The notes: generated by a model from the letters alone, not told the origin. A stretch of DNA of 64,000 nt from Kuschelorhynchus macadamiae (GCA_030620095.1 JAUTXW010004706.1:1-64000); one strand, 5' to 3'; positions 1-12,109 are shown, counted from the stretch's first letter. Numbers and translations: made by a program.

Positions 1-887
1 TGATGAAATAATTTATTACTGAACCTGTAAGTTTTGAAAAGTTTAGCAAGTATTTCTAATTTTGTATACCAAATGAACGTAATTATAATAAACGATAATA
101 AATGGGTCGTGTCAAACATGACACCCGAGTAGTTGCTTATTGCTTTCTTGGGATATGGGGTACCTATACAAAGTAAAGTGTCGCTTATTTTCAATAATAC
201 TTGGTTGATAAACAAAGGAGGGAATTTAATTTCTTTTTAAAGGTGTCTATGCATTCAGTAAGTATTTTGTAACTGTTCTATTCTTAATCAAGGACATTAA
301 ATGCTGGACGACCCTTGTATAACTCAACAAACATTCAATGAAATAAAACAAGTTTAGCTTAAAATACCTTAGAACGCGTCATCAACCAAAAGCGGTAATT
401 CTATTTATGTATCGATGCATTTTAAGTGCAGTTTGAAGATAAATCATGATTGCATGATGAGTTTATGACTGCTTTTATGCTGTAATAATAACACGCGAAA
501 ACACTTTTTTGGCATATTCTTTAATTAGTTCCATGGAACTGTTTACGAATAAGGTAAACGTAAACGATTACTGAATAACAACTGAAAATTAAATCTGACT
601 TACATTGTTTGTCAAAAAAATGAGACAGTATAATTTTAGCATCAATTTTTATTTATTTTATTTTCAGCGGGTTGCACCATTTTAAATAAAATACAATTTA
701 ATCAATATATTCGTGCCAAATATAACCATACTCAGAAATTACCAGTTTTAGATTTTTAATAAGGTGAAAATATTATGTGACTTATACTATCAAGAGCCTT
801 AAAGAAGTCACATAAAACTGCAACGGCCGATATACCATTTCGTGTGAAAACTGAAATTCCGCGATAACACTCTCAATTGATTTAAAC
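1..887. other. Non-coding AT-rich stretch
   Basis: No open frame of note and no RNA gene was recognised. The stretch ends with the 8 bp ATTTAAAC, which directly abuts a hAT-like terminus at 888 and is a plausible left target-site copy. Confidence 0.5.
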
Positions 888-1796
888 CAGCCATGTCAAA
901 CTCAAAATCACTGGAGGGTCAAAAGCATGAACACCAGCGACTAGGTGGGCCGCAAAACCTTATCTTAAAGAAAACAAACTACTGAAAATCTAAAAAAATT
1001 ACTATTATAGGACAAGTCTGTTTATTAAATTTACAATAAAAAGGACATTACAAAAAACTACAAACATTAAATTCTTTTGCCAGATATTTGACATCTTTTG
1101 TCTTTAATTAAGTTGTCTATCGGCGGAAATAACTTTTAAGTCCAAGTGTGCGTCCGTCAATCGCGATCTTGCGGGAGATTTGTTTCCTTTTATCAAAGAA
1201 AATAGTTGTTCACACTTATAGGTACTTCCAAACATTGACACTATCAAATTTTTGTTTTAAATGAGTCTGACACTGAATCTCAATTAATTCCATTTGCAAG
1301 TGAGGGGGAACTTTATCAATATCGATAGTGAAAAGACCAGTAAATAGAGAAAAATTGTTTTCTTGGGTCTTAAAATCCTGAAAACGCTTCTCAAATTCTG
1401 CCAGAAGGCATCTCATTTTCTCTAAATATATTTTGTATGATATTGGGACACTTGTGCTTTCCTGATATGCCTTACAAGTCAGAAAATGTGACAGATTATC
1501 CTCTGCTAACTGTTTTTCCCATAACATCATCTTACACTTTCGTATTTAAGTCCGACAAATGTTTTGTGATATCTACAATAAATGAAAGATCTTGTATAAA
1601 AGCTGACATCTTCTCCTTTTGTTTCCATGAAAACGCGTATTTCTTCTTTAAGTTTCCAAAAACGGGTCGAGTACCATAGAACACGAAAGCCGTCGCACCT
1701 CTGCATAATATGGTAAAACAGTGTACTCACTTTCTAAATCACGTAAAAATTCAGAAAACTGTCGCTGATTAAGGCCTCGTGACGTTAAGTTTTGTA
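888..1796 (-). pseudogene. hAT transposase remnant (GTF2IRD2/ZBED-like family), C-terminal half
   Basis: Minus-strand pieces at about 1796-1680, 1730-1527, 1530-1216 and 1215-1104 read in order as the C-terminal half of a hAT (Charlie/GTF2IRD2-like) transposase. The order is a 'GLNQRQFSEFL' segment, 'LKEEIRVFMETKGEDVSF', a 'FEKRFQDFK' segment, and the hAT dimerisation tail 'FGSTYKCEQLFSLIKGNKS' to 'RSRLTDAHL', ending at TAA (1104-1106). Frames change at least twice, so it is dead. Downstream, 888-905 (CAGCCATGTCAAACTC) and the 'GGGCCGC' segment near 940 look like the 3' TIR of such elements. No matching right TIR was found, so the 5' half (BED finger and first catalytic residues) is missing. 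hAT transposases cut and paste DNA with a DDE RNase-H fold. Confidence 0.75.
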
Positions 1797-2415
1797 ATAA
1801 TAAGTGCTCAACTCAACTCGAAACTCTATCGCCACCGACTCATAAGTGACTAAACACTGAACGACTGAACTGAATCGAACAAGGTTTATATACGGATTAT
1901 GATTTCTCGAGTTCATTCCAGAATGTTTAGATAGCGTCATCTGTGTTTTTGCGCGATAGAATTTCATGGAACAAGACAGATAACGTTTGGATTTAGGTTT
2001 TAGGTTGAGTATGTGTAGTTCATCCTCCTAAACATAGATGGCACTATGTACAATTGTACATTTTATTATGCCAATCGTTATTGCAGAGGCGCGCGCTTCC
2101 AGAAACGGTTTTCAACTTTTTCGCGTGCCGCATTATCTGGCTGTTTTCAAAACTGAATTGAGCCGCAGAAAAATGCTCAATGACTACGACTGTCAAAAGT
2201 TGGGCGGAGCTCTAAAGTAATCATTTTTAAAACTTAATGATACCACCTCGCAATATTCACCTGGCATCGGGTAAAACCAACTATAAAATTTAGTACACAT
2301 TACAGCAAAAGAAAACATTTATACAGAAAAATACTACAAATACTTGTCATTTGGAGACTTTTCTACTATACTTTAATATATTAAAATAAGTTTCTTTTCT
2401 TTTTTCTCCTTTTCA
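1797..2415. other. Non-coding stretch
   Basis: It contains only short open frames without recognisable domains, for example one of 60 codons at 2038-2220 (+). No element end was recognised. The 5' end of the preceding hAT fossil may lie here, but no TIR partner is visible. Confidence 0.4.
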
Positions 2416-4020
2416 CTTCCCTCGTAGAAGGGAAGTATTGCAATCGAGAAAAATCACCCTCCGAGACTTTTTAGATCTTTTTTTCAGGGTCCCTAAGTGC
2501 TGAAAAACATGTTTTCTCAATTCCGTCGGTCTGTCTGTCAATTCATGCATAGCTAAAAAACTGCTTACCCCATTGACTTCAAATTTTGGTCAAAAATTAA
2601 GAGTTTTATGAGGATAACCTGGTAACATTTTGATAAAAATCCAATATGGCGAAACGAAATGGCGGCCTAGTGAAATGTTAAAGAAATTATTACTAAAAAG
2701 ACTGCTTATCCAGTTTATCTCAAATTTTGCAAACAAATGAAGTGAAGAAGTTATGTAGGAATCAACTGGTAAAATATTGATACGAATCCAAGATGGCGGA
2801 ACAAAATCGTGGCTTAATAAATTATTTAAAAATTCAGCCTGAAAAAACTACTTAATGGACTGAATTCAAATTGTGTGTACCATAACTAATTTTATTGTGG
2901 TATAGAGGTAAATTAGTGAAACTGTGGTACTAATTCAAGATGGCGAAACAAAATGGAGGTCAAATAAAATATTTTAATTGTGAAAAAATCACCCTCTAGA
3001 TCTTACATATTTTCAGTTTTTAGCGTCCTGAGATGCCAAAAATATATTTTATCAATTCCGTCTGTTGGTTCGTCTGTCTGTCTGTCAGTTCGCGGCATAG
3101 CCTAAAAACTACTCATCAGATTGACATAAAATTAGGGGCCATATGGGGATGACCTAATAATATTTTGGTAAAAATCCAATATGCCGGAAGAAGGGGGCGG
3201 CCTAGTGAAACGTTAAAAAAATTATTACTAAAAAAGCTGATTTCCTCAAATTTTGTACAAAAATCAAGTGTTACATAGGAATCAACTGGTGATATTTTGG
3301 TGTGAATATAAAATAGCGGCCTAATAAAATCGGCATGAAAAAATTATTTGATTAATTTCCAATTTTCTGCAAGCATTAAGTGTGATATAGAGATAAACTG
3401 GTAAAGTTGTGGTGCGAGTTCAAGATGGCGGAACAAAATGGCTGCCAAATATTGTAATCGTGAAAAAATCACTCTCCGAGATTTTTTTTTGGGTTCCTAG
3501 GTGCCGAAAAACATGTTTTCTCAATTCCGTGAGTGTGTCTGTCTGTCTGTCGGTGTGACTTTAAGTTTTAACCAAAAATTAAGGGTCATATGGAGACATA
3601 TTGGTAAAAATCAAATTTGGCAAAATTAAATAGCGGTCTGGTGAAGTGTTAAAAGAAATATTACCTAAAACTACTTATCCAATTTATCTTAAATTTTGCA
3701 CAAAAGTATTATGTAGAGTCCTAGAGCCAACTGGTAAAACTTTGGAACGAATCCAAGATGGCGGTACAAAATGGCGGCTACTCATCATAGTCACTTAAAA
3801 TTTTAGACAAAAATTAAGGGTCATATGTAGATGCCGTAATAGTAATGATAGTAATATTTTGGTAAAAATCTAATATGTCGGAACAAGATGGCGGCCTGAT
3901 GAAACGTTAAAAAAATAATTACTAAAAAATTAATTATCCAATTTCCTCAAATTCTACAAAAATCTAGTGTTACATAGGAATGAACTGGTAACATTTTGGA
4001 AAGGATATAAGATAGCAAAA
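2416..4020 (+). repeat. Higher-order tandem repeat (CTTCCC-head family), copy 1
   Basis: A hairpin-forming head (CTTCCC...GGGAAG, 2416-2435) is followed by 'ATCACCCTCCGAGA', a segment containing the palindrome AAACATGTTT, a CTGT-rich microsatellite, and then diverged monomers of about 141-146 bp. Each monomer has the order 'CTACTTA..', 'TCAAATTTTG', 'ACTGGTAA', 'AATCCAAGATGGCGGAACAAA'. Monomer starts lie at 2561, 2702 and 2848. The 'GAAAAAATCACCCT' head recurs near 2982 and 3462, giving a higher-order unit of about 480-535 bp. No protein reading was found. A Helitron/Helentron-associated non-autonomous element is one possible origin, by analogy with their roughly 150 bp central arrays, but no class-defining end is proved. 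Confidence 0.8.
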
Positions 4021-5202
4021 TAAAATATTCAAAATATGTGTAATGACTAAATAAATAATTCAGTAAGATTAAGTCGAGATTAAATTCGAGAGGATTTCTG
4101 AATTTATAAGCTGTCTTCAGCGTTTTTATAAAAAAATATCTGAACGCATAACAATGCAATAAAATACAAATAAAATATGTGACAACCCTATTAAAAATAT
4201 ATCGACCTCTTAAAAATGTAATAAATAGAAAATATATTCAAACTGCATCATTTCCTGTACGCTTAGCACGAAAATAAATAGACAAAACTAGCAATACTAA
4301 ACTTCCTTAGTCGCCGAAAGGATGTTTACTTACAATTAACAACTGACAATTAAAAGAAGCGTCTTGTAAATAAGAGATCACACGAAATAGATTTTTAAAG
4401 TCGAGTTTATTGACCAATGTATTTGGTATAAACAGAATTCCTCGGTACAGGCTTTGATTTTAATTTCATGATTTTCATGTCAAATATCTAGACTAAGCTT
4501 TAAAGGTATATATATTTTTTACCATGCTTTTATTGGTTTAACTCCTACGATTGTTTCTTTTTTTTTGTACGTATGTTAGTTCAAATCTTGTTATGGACTC
4601 TGACCTACTTCCACATAGACAAATTTGGCATGTGTACACAGTTCGCGTGACAATACAATTTGACACTTATATTTTATATATAAAAAATCAACATGGCAGC
4701 TCCATTATGGCGGACAAGTGTTATTTCTAGTTCGATTCTACTGAAAACTGGTATCTATAGGGGTCTTTGAGAATTAAAATTATGACCCTCGCAGCCACTA
4801 AAAAGGTTTAAGAGTTAGATAAGATCTAGTTTTCACGACAGTTAAAACTCTTAGTTGGTCAGCTATGTTTTGCTTATGTCACTGCCATGTTATGTAATTG
4901 TGACATGTAGAAAAATTATTTGTTTCATTGTTGTACAGGTCATGTTAATCCTATAGCTATCAAATTAGACCTGGTCTAAATTTAAACCTGTTTAGGGAAT
5001 ATGGCTGTGATTGTTTAGTGAACATTTAGACATTCAAAATGGGGGCGCCAACATAGCCGACGAACTTTGTCGATTTGATTGAGATTGAAATCGGGTTTTT
5101 CTACCTCCTTGGGTTTGTAGCCGAATACCGTTAATGTCATTGCGCTATGATACAAAGTTCGAGCCATTTGTGTAGTATGGTCTTTTCTTCATTAAGCCAC
5201 CT
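4021..5202. other. Non-coding stretch
   Basis: AT-rich, no domain-bearing frame. Short 'ATGGCGGAC'-like words near 4690-4710 recall the repeat above but are too short to assign. Confidence 0.4.
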
Positions 5203-5400
5203 TAGACTAGCGAATCCCGTGTAGGGCATCTTGTTGTGACGTTGGTTTAACGTGAAACAAGATTATTTTTTTATTATTTTTTCAAACGAAAATCTGGAAT
5301 CAACACTGTAATTCAATGCCGGCCGTGGTATTAGCCAGCGGAAAAGCGGTTTCCCTGATTCCATTTTTGGCCTTTGCTCTACACGGGGCTCGCTAGTCTG
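5203..5400. mobile_element. MITE-like inverted repeat
   Basis: AGACTAGCGAATCCCGTGTA near 5203-5224 faces its imperfect reverse complement near 5379-5400; about 22 of 25 positions agree across the arms. The roughly 200 bp unit has no coding capacity. A target duplication is not evident, so the superfamily is unassigned. Confidence 0.5.
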
Positions 5401-5725
5401 ATGAACTGTAAAAAGAGCGAAATCGCCATAGTCGTTCGACTGAAATCATTGTGCCTGTATGGCATTTCAGGGCATGTTCTAGACAGAGACCATGCTATCC
5501 TTATTATGACTTTGATGTAACGTGAAACAAAAATACATTAAGACAGAAAGAAAAGTCCTTTACAGGAAAGAATAACTGAAAATCGTCATAGGAGTTTTAA
5601 AGAGACCAACGGAATGAAATTATTTTTGACACTAAAAGTCTTGTATGTAGCTTCCAAACTTATGGTGTGAAAAACCTTTAATAATAATCCACTAATTATA
5701 ATCACAATAATAATAATAATAAACT

Positions 5726-6985
5726 CCCAAACCATATCTTACCTTCCGTATATGAATGATATTAAGCTCTATGGTGAACCAACTAAAAGTCTATTGACGT
5801 GACATACACCTTCTTGAAAGACATCCATATGGAATTTGTGATGGAAAAATGTAAAGCCTTAAACATCGTAAAAGGCAAAGTCATTAATACTGATGTAGCT
5901 CTACCCAATGGAGGAATACTTCTAGCTCTGAACCAAGGAGAGACCTGCAAACACCTAGGATTCCAAAACTGGTCCAAGAAAAGCAAGGAAAGACCAAACT
6001 GAAACATCAGTACGTTCAAAGAGTGGCTGCTCTTCTGAAGAAGGATCTGAACACCGGAAATCTCATTATAGCAATTAACACCTATGCTGTGTCTGTACTG
6101 ATCTACAGTTTCGGAATCTTGAAATGGACTAATACGGAGCTAGAGGGACTACAAACAAACTACTAGCCTAATGATAACCAAGTACAAGTCACACCACCTA
6201 AGGTCATCAACTCTCCGAATGACCTTACCACGAAGAGAAGGTGGAAGATCCCTTGTTAACTTGACCAATACGCACTCCCGATAGGAAAATTGAGAGATTT
6301 TTTCACTAACAAGGCACAAACATCAAGCCTGCACTAAGTGACAACCCATACTCTCCACAACATGTTCCTAAAGTCACTTTTAGACTCCGATAAACCAGAA
6401 CAATGGGCTCAAATGGCACTGCACGGCCGACATCACAATGACTTGAATCATCCATCCATCCATCCACATAGATAAGGAGGCATCTAACAGGTGGCTGAAG
6501 GATGGACAACTAGTCCCAGAGTCAGAAGGATTTGTGATGACAATACAGGACCAAGTTTTTAACATACGGAATTACTCGAAATTCATCATCAAAGACCGGC
6601 CTATTAAATCCGAAAAGTGTCGAAAATTTAGCGAGAGATCAGAGACTATACAGCATATAACATGTGACTGCACTTACCTAGCAAACACGCACTACCTCCA
6701 GCGACATAACCAGTTGTGCAATATCATACGCCAGAAGCTGGCCAATAAATAAGGGCTCCTGAACACCTTTGTGCCCTGTTATAAGTACCAACCAAGTTCA
6801 GTGCTTGAAAATGTCTTTAAACTCTATTACGACCGGGCAATTATCACCGACAGACGGGTGACGAATAAACGGCCTGATGTGGTACTGTTAAATAAGGAAA
6901 CAAAGACAGCTTATTTGGTAGAGAGTTGTTAAATCGTTTAAATCTAAGTGCTTTTGACACCCGATAAAAAATAAATAACAATAAT
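5726..6985 (+). pseudogene. R2-like non-LTR retrotransposon: RT end and restriction-like endonuclease
   Basis: Frames read from the RT active-site box (YMND at 5749-5760, where a YxDD box is expected) through the thumb ('KCKALNIVKGK', 'AINTYAVSVLIYSFGILKWT', 'MITKYKSHH', 'PRREGGRSLV'). They then reach a degraded Cys-His knuckle near 6615-6680 ('KCRKF..', 'HITCDC') and 'RPDVVLLNKETKTAYLVE' near 6870-6928, which fits the PD-(D/E)XK-type motif of R2-clade elements. These elements reverse-transcribe at a nicked target. This copy is 5'-truncated at an (ATA)n run (5704-5721), has several frameshifts, has lost the first catalytic Asp (Asn) and one Cys of the knuckle (Phe), and is inactive. The 3' end is near 6985, in an AT-rich (ATA)n-type tail. 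Confidence 0.75.
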
Positions 6986-7283
6986 AATAAAATGGAAGAG
7001 GTTGGCCAATTCTGCGATGAATACAAGAAATATTGGTTTCAAATTCACCAATTCCGAAAAAAATTTGAGGGGAGGTATAAAGTGGAAATAAGAAATAATG
7101 GGTTAAATGCGAAAAATAGTAAGTTTAATTAAATTTTTTCTCGTCCTGGAACGCCGCACACTGGTCGAAATTCATGGCATTGATGTTAGTAAGCCAAACT
7201 AAAGGTCCAGTATGCATAAAATTTATTATTTCCACTTAACCAAATACCAAATATAGAAAATTTTAGAGACTAAATATAATATA

Positions 7284-9787
7284 CAGGGTGAAGCTATTTG
7301 TTGAATATTATGTATTTTTGTAGAACGGAATCTTCATTTTAATTGTTTAAACATTTTAACCCTAATAACTAATGAAACACACAAAAGCAAAATTTACTGG
7401 TTTGATTAAATATACAAGGTGAACAAACATAATTAAAACTAAAGTATGGAAAAATTGGCTCAAAAATGTTATGTTTATCTAGTTAAATACAGATTCTTAA
7501 TAAATTAAGTATAAACTATGTACTATTAATATAACTAGATGTTTAGATTAAAAAAACATAGGCATTCAGCCAACAGCAGTACCTTTCAAGTAAACATTAT
7601 TTATCATCAGTGTTATTAAACTTTAAAACTAAGTTTACATGGTCGTTTTTAACTCCAAATTAAAAGAAACCTTCGCAATAGAAAGAACTATCACATTCGG
7701 TAAAATTGTCACATCCCGAAAAAAATGCCAAATTTTATATTACTTATTACATAATACTTGTTTAATGATCACTAAAACTATTTCCTAAAAATCATCAGAG
7801 GAACTTTTTGTTCAATAAATTCCACATTTGGAGATTTTAACAAATGTATAGATTCAGGGAACAAAGATTTCCTATTTTTGGAAGGTGTTTTTCTAAAACT
7901 TGAAATAATAGGATCTGAGGAAACTAGAAGGCACAGAAAAATGTCTGTTAAATTATCTTTTCTCGATGTTTTTCTTGAAAAATTACATCTAAATTTTTTG
8001 ATGTCTTTATTTCTCGCCTCCTGGGCTTCCTCAGATAACTGACTTATAGGCACCAAAAAAGAGTTTAATACTTCTGAGCTATGAATGTTGGCATCGAATA
8101 CCACGGATACAAGGAACAAAATAAATTTGCTGTTTCTACACAATATTCTTTAAATTTTTTTACATCAATGTCATATCCAGATGATAAAGTTTGTAAGATT
8201 ATCTGAAATTGAAACATTAAATTATAGTTAACCTGTAGAATATCGGCAACCACAGCAGAATTGTCAAAAAATTTTCTGGCTGTGTTGCCATCGTTTGAAG
8301 CCATGTTTCGGTTTATCTACAATTAATCCTAATTTTAAATGCAACTGTTCCTGGATATATTTTTTTCGGTCTGCTACTTTTGCCTTATCTTCCGTTTGTC
8401 TGACTTGCCACTTTTTAATTTCGATTTTGTACGACAAATGTAACAAACATTCAAAAAACCTGATCCATGCAAAGTTGATAACCCGAATTTCAAATAAGAT
8501 GTATTTAAAACTGGTCTTTTTAAAACAATTTCAATATTATTATTAAGTATTTAGAAGTGGCTCTGCATAAAAAACATTTTTGGGTGGAATTATTTTCCGC
8601 TAGAACATCCCACTTTAACGTCGATCATAGTTAAGTACATTTCAAAATTAATTTCTATTTTTATGTAACTAGAACAACCTACAAAATTCACAAGATTATC
8701 GATTTGGAGATCTAAATTCTGTTTTTCCTGCAAAGTAAGTGTAGTTGTTTCTTTCGAAAAATGTACTTTAATAGAACGCACTTCTATTAGTCGTTCACAG
8801 GCGTGGTTCAGCAAGGATTGTAATGGTGCACTAGCCCGTTCTTCTGTTATGAAAATATCTTTGGGGTAACACCTTTTTTCGGCACACAAGACTTCATCGT
8901 ACGAGGGATAAATATCACAATTTTTAGATTTTGCTTGACTTCGAATAAACTTGTATTGAAATTTCGTGAGCTGTGCCTCTACAACTAACGAAAGCGCTTC
9001 ATCTCCATTTAATTTATTGTATTTTGTTTTGTTTAGTGCATGGAAGTATTCTTTAGCTTTATTTGGTTCTTCATGTATTTTCACGATCATTTTAGATGCA
9101 TGTATCTGATCCTGGGCACGAAATTGCATCTGGAGCGAATACGCAAGTTCTTGTGGAGTTGTAGAATGTCGCAATTTTTGAGTTCTTAATCTTTTGGTTC
9201 TTTCAGCGCTATTGTCGAAGCTTAAAACTTTACGACCCACATTTGTTTTCTTCTTTAAAAATTGACATTTTGCATTGAGCCATTTTGCATTATTAGCAGG
9301 AAAGAACCTTTCTTTTTTCCGATTTGAAGCTTCCCATTTCTTTCTAAAGTTGCTCATGAATCTTGAAAGAGTTTTTTTTGAGTTTACTTGTAAACAATCA
9401 AAGCCAGTGCTTTTCAAAATATCTTTTTGTAGTTGTTTGTATTTCGCATCTAAGTTTTTCTGAGAAGTCCTTATAAACATTTCACTTAGTTGCCTATTGC
9501 TCAAAACTATAGTTTCGTTTTTATCTATTAAAAAAATATTGTCTTAGCCTAACTTGAACTTTTCAAATAAGAAGTATCAAAAGATCTGAACTATCCTTTA
9601 ATTTTTTTAATAATAAATTATAAATGAATAACTGAATTCAAATTTAAAACTTAATGTAAAAAATAATATGGCATTGACCACGGATATTTAACAGTTTTGG
9701 CGCATGCTATTTGAAAGTGTACGAAAAATTTTTAACTTTTACGATTATTTTTTTAGGGATACATCTACAAAATAATTATTCACCCTG
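7284..9787 (-). mobile_element. Candidate RAG1/Transib-like DNA transposon, bounded by CAGGGTGAA TIRs
   Basis: CAGGGTGAA at 7284-7292 is matched by its reverse complement ending at 9787 (TTCACCCTG, 9779-9787), and TATA lies immediately outside each end. The TIRs enclose the broken transposase at 7781-9504. A 4 bp TATA duplication is possible, but both flanks are AT-rich. Known Transib elements make 5 bp duplications, so either these are not the true ends or the family differs. Confidence 0.5.
7781..9504 (-). pseudogene. RAG1-core/Transib-like transposase remnant
   Basis: Four overlapping minus-strand pieces (9504-8590, 8446-8264, 8304-8065, 8143-7778) form one broken protein. The first piece carries 'RKVLSFDNSAERTKR' and 'DIYPSYDEVLCAEKRCYPK'. 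Later pieces carry 'KKWQVR', 'NDGNTARKFFDN', 'GYDIDVKKFKEYC', 'LYPWY' and 'LSEEAQEARNKDIKKFR'. The order of the NGNxARK-like, FxxY and SEExxExxNKxxxxFR segments parallels the C-terminal catalytic core of RAG1 and Transib, whose final catalytic Glu sits in the last motif. That relationship comes from memory of the family and is not proved here. The join 'ERLIEVRSIKVHF' implies an internal deletion that would remove the first catalytic Asp region. Frameshifts occur near 8490 and 8090-8120. Confidence 0.65.
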
Positions 9788-11250
9788 TATATATCTCCTG
9801 ATTTTAAAAAGTTGCCGTTTTTAGAAATTTCAGTTATATAAGAACCTTTATCTGCCTAATATGCTTACTCCAGACTTTTTCCGCAGATAAATAAAGTATT
9901 TTTAACAAAACACGGTTTTTTTATCAATTACTCCTCTATTTTAATTTGTTTTTTTTTTGTAAAATGGCGGAAAAATGCACAATGTTTTATTTAACATCTT
10001 TTAAGATAAATAAATAAGATTGTCAAAAAGGATATTCAACAAGCTGGGCAATGAGTGGAACTTATTGAAATGTTAAATTAAAATACGATTTTTTCAGTAA
10101 AATAACAAAAAGCATGAATTATTATAGTTTTAATTTTTTTGCCTGCTTAAAGAATGTTATAAATCAATAATTTTTAATTATTTTATAAAAGCATACCTGT
10201 AGAATGTGTTTCCATGTTTCACAAAATGGTTCTACTAATTAATGATAGAGTTAGACATAAAGCAAATTATCAGAAATTTATTACACAACGACAACAAGAA
10301 AAGTTTCATCGAACTTGACAACCTACTGCTGATCTTTGGCATCTTATAAAAGTAAGTGATAAGTGTCAAAATCACAGCCAACTATTTGTTGACACCGTGA
10401 AATATTATCGGGTGAATTTAGTTTAATTTGTTTGTGTTTTTTTAATTGCAATAAATGCCATGAATTAAGTGATTTCGACCAGTGTGTGCTGCTCCGTTGC
10501 GTTTGTCCATTTCCAGTCTTGGGCTGAGTATCCGCTTGCTCACGATCCGAAGGCGGAATCTATTGTCTGGGCACATATTATGCCTTAATCTATAATCTAG
10601 GTACGCCACTGTAACTTTCATTAAACATGACAGTTTTCTAAAATGGCATTGTATATTAAGGGTTAAATAATTTTAATTTGAATACACAATAAACTACCTT
10701 AAATGATGAAGTATAAATATTCATATTAAGCCAAATCCAGATTATTGAGCTAGTCCATCACCGTGAAATATATTAGTTAATTTATTGGAAGTATCATTTA
10801 AAAACGATACATGGAAATTATTTTTATCAAAAAAGTCTTCTCTCGATGCAGTTAATGCAGAAATCACTCCCACATTGAATAATAAATGCATCGATATATG
10901 ATATTCATTTTCCTGGGCGTATTATACACAACGTGACACCAACAAATGATAATGTTTATTATTAGCTTTTATTATTTGACTTATTGTGTTGTCATAAACT
11001 GGTTAATAAATATTCAGAACAAATAAGTACCTAATCAAATTCGCATATTTAAAATAAATCGTCCACCTTAACTGGCGCTACTTAGCTATATCTGTCCATT
11101 AATAACATTAACGATTTTTTGTTAAGTTATTTGCGGCATTTCTATGGTGTCAGATTGTTAATTTACTAATCATGTTAACTTTTATACGATTGTTAGAAAA
11201 AAATTAACAAGAATATTTTTAAAAAGGTTGTTAAATTGATTTCTTTGCAC
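9788..11250. other. Non-coding stretch with an orphan hAT-type end
   Basis: No gene recognised. CTAGGTACGCCACTG at 10597-10611 is the reverse complement of a typical hAT end (CAGTGGCGTACC), but no partner is visible. 10455-10495 shares an inverted match with 7144-7186 (see findings). Confidence 0.45.
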
Positions 11251-11258
11251 CATTAGTG

Positions 11259-12000
11259 ATGGAATTTCAAAAACAATATTCTACAGGACAAAATACTACT
11301 TCTTGGGGAAAAATCGCAAGGAAGCAGCGGGAAATCGGGGAAAGTTGGTAAAAGTCATGTTAGATTATCTGTAAGAAGGTAAGAACCCAAGGAAAACGCC
11401 TATGTAAACAAGAATAACACGATCGATATCGGAACAGTCAACAAATCGACATCGACAAAGTTCGCCCATATCTAATAGTATAGGCAACAAGGATTTGACA
11501 ATTGCCAATGATGACAAAAATTGTAACCCAAATTCTGCTGTGCATGTAAATAATGAAAATAAGGAAATCAAAAATTCGCCGAATTAAGTCAAAAAGGGTC
11601 AAGATCACGTGGCGGCAATTTCCCAGCAGACATTAATTCCATCGCCTTTAACAGAAAATGAGACTAAAAATGATCTAAAAACCTATTTAGGCAAAGAAGA
11701 AAATCCAATTTCCCACGTCAATTCTAACCCCTATAACAAACAAACCGCATGTCGAAAATATGGCTAATGACCCAAAAAGGGGACAAATGAACTTGCAACA
11801 TGCATCCAATAAACCTGCGATCTCCTGGATCTTTTTATCTCGTCTGGATCCTAAAACATCGCCAGAACAATTTCTTGTAAAAAAAAAACGAGTTGCCAGC
11901 GTGACAAAATGGTTACAAAAAAAAACAAATACAGAAGTTCCTTTAAACTGGGAGACCCAACAATAAAATAAAGTATTGTCGCCCAATCTGTAGTGAATTG
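11259..12000 (+). pseudogene. Possible LINE ORF1 remnant
   Basis: Starting near the ATG at 11259, short frames interrupted by stops end in 'WIFLSRLDPKTSPEQFL' (about 11823-11875) and a Lys/Thr-rich tail to 11964. This wording resembles the C-terminal part of ORF1 proteins of Jockey/CR1-type LINEs, which bind RNA and package the element transcript. It lies just upstream of an endonuclease remnant in the same orientation, as expected for ORF1 followed by ORF2. It is too decayed to define domains. Confidence 0.4.
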
Positions 12001-12109
12001 CAACAGTTATTAACCATTTTTTGAACATTCGGCACAGGAAGATGGGAGGATTAGGGTCCGGCATAAATTAAATGGAAATAAATGATGAAATCAGCATCAC
12101 TGCTGAGGT

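Noticed and set aside
5395..5430. CTGATGA...GAAATC as a hammerhead
   Set aside because: No stem II pairing between the two core pieces and GAAAU in place of GAAAC.
5783..6019. Minus-strand frame of 78 codons
   Set aside because: Antisense to the R2-like LINE coding text; no domain.
10597..10611. End of a complete hAT element
   Set aside because: No inverted partner or matching 8 bp duplication was found within the window.
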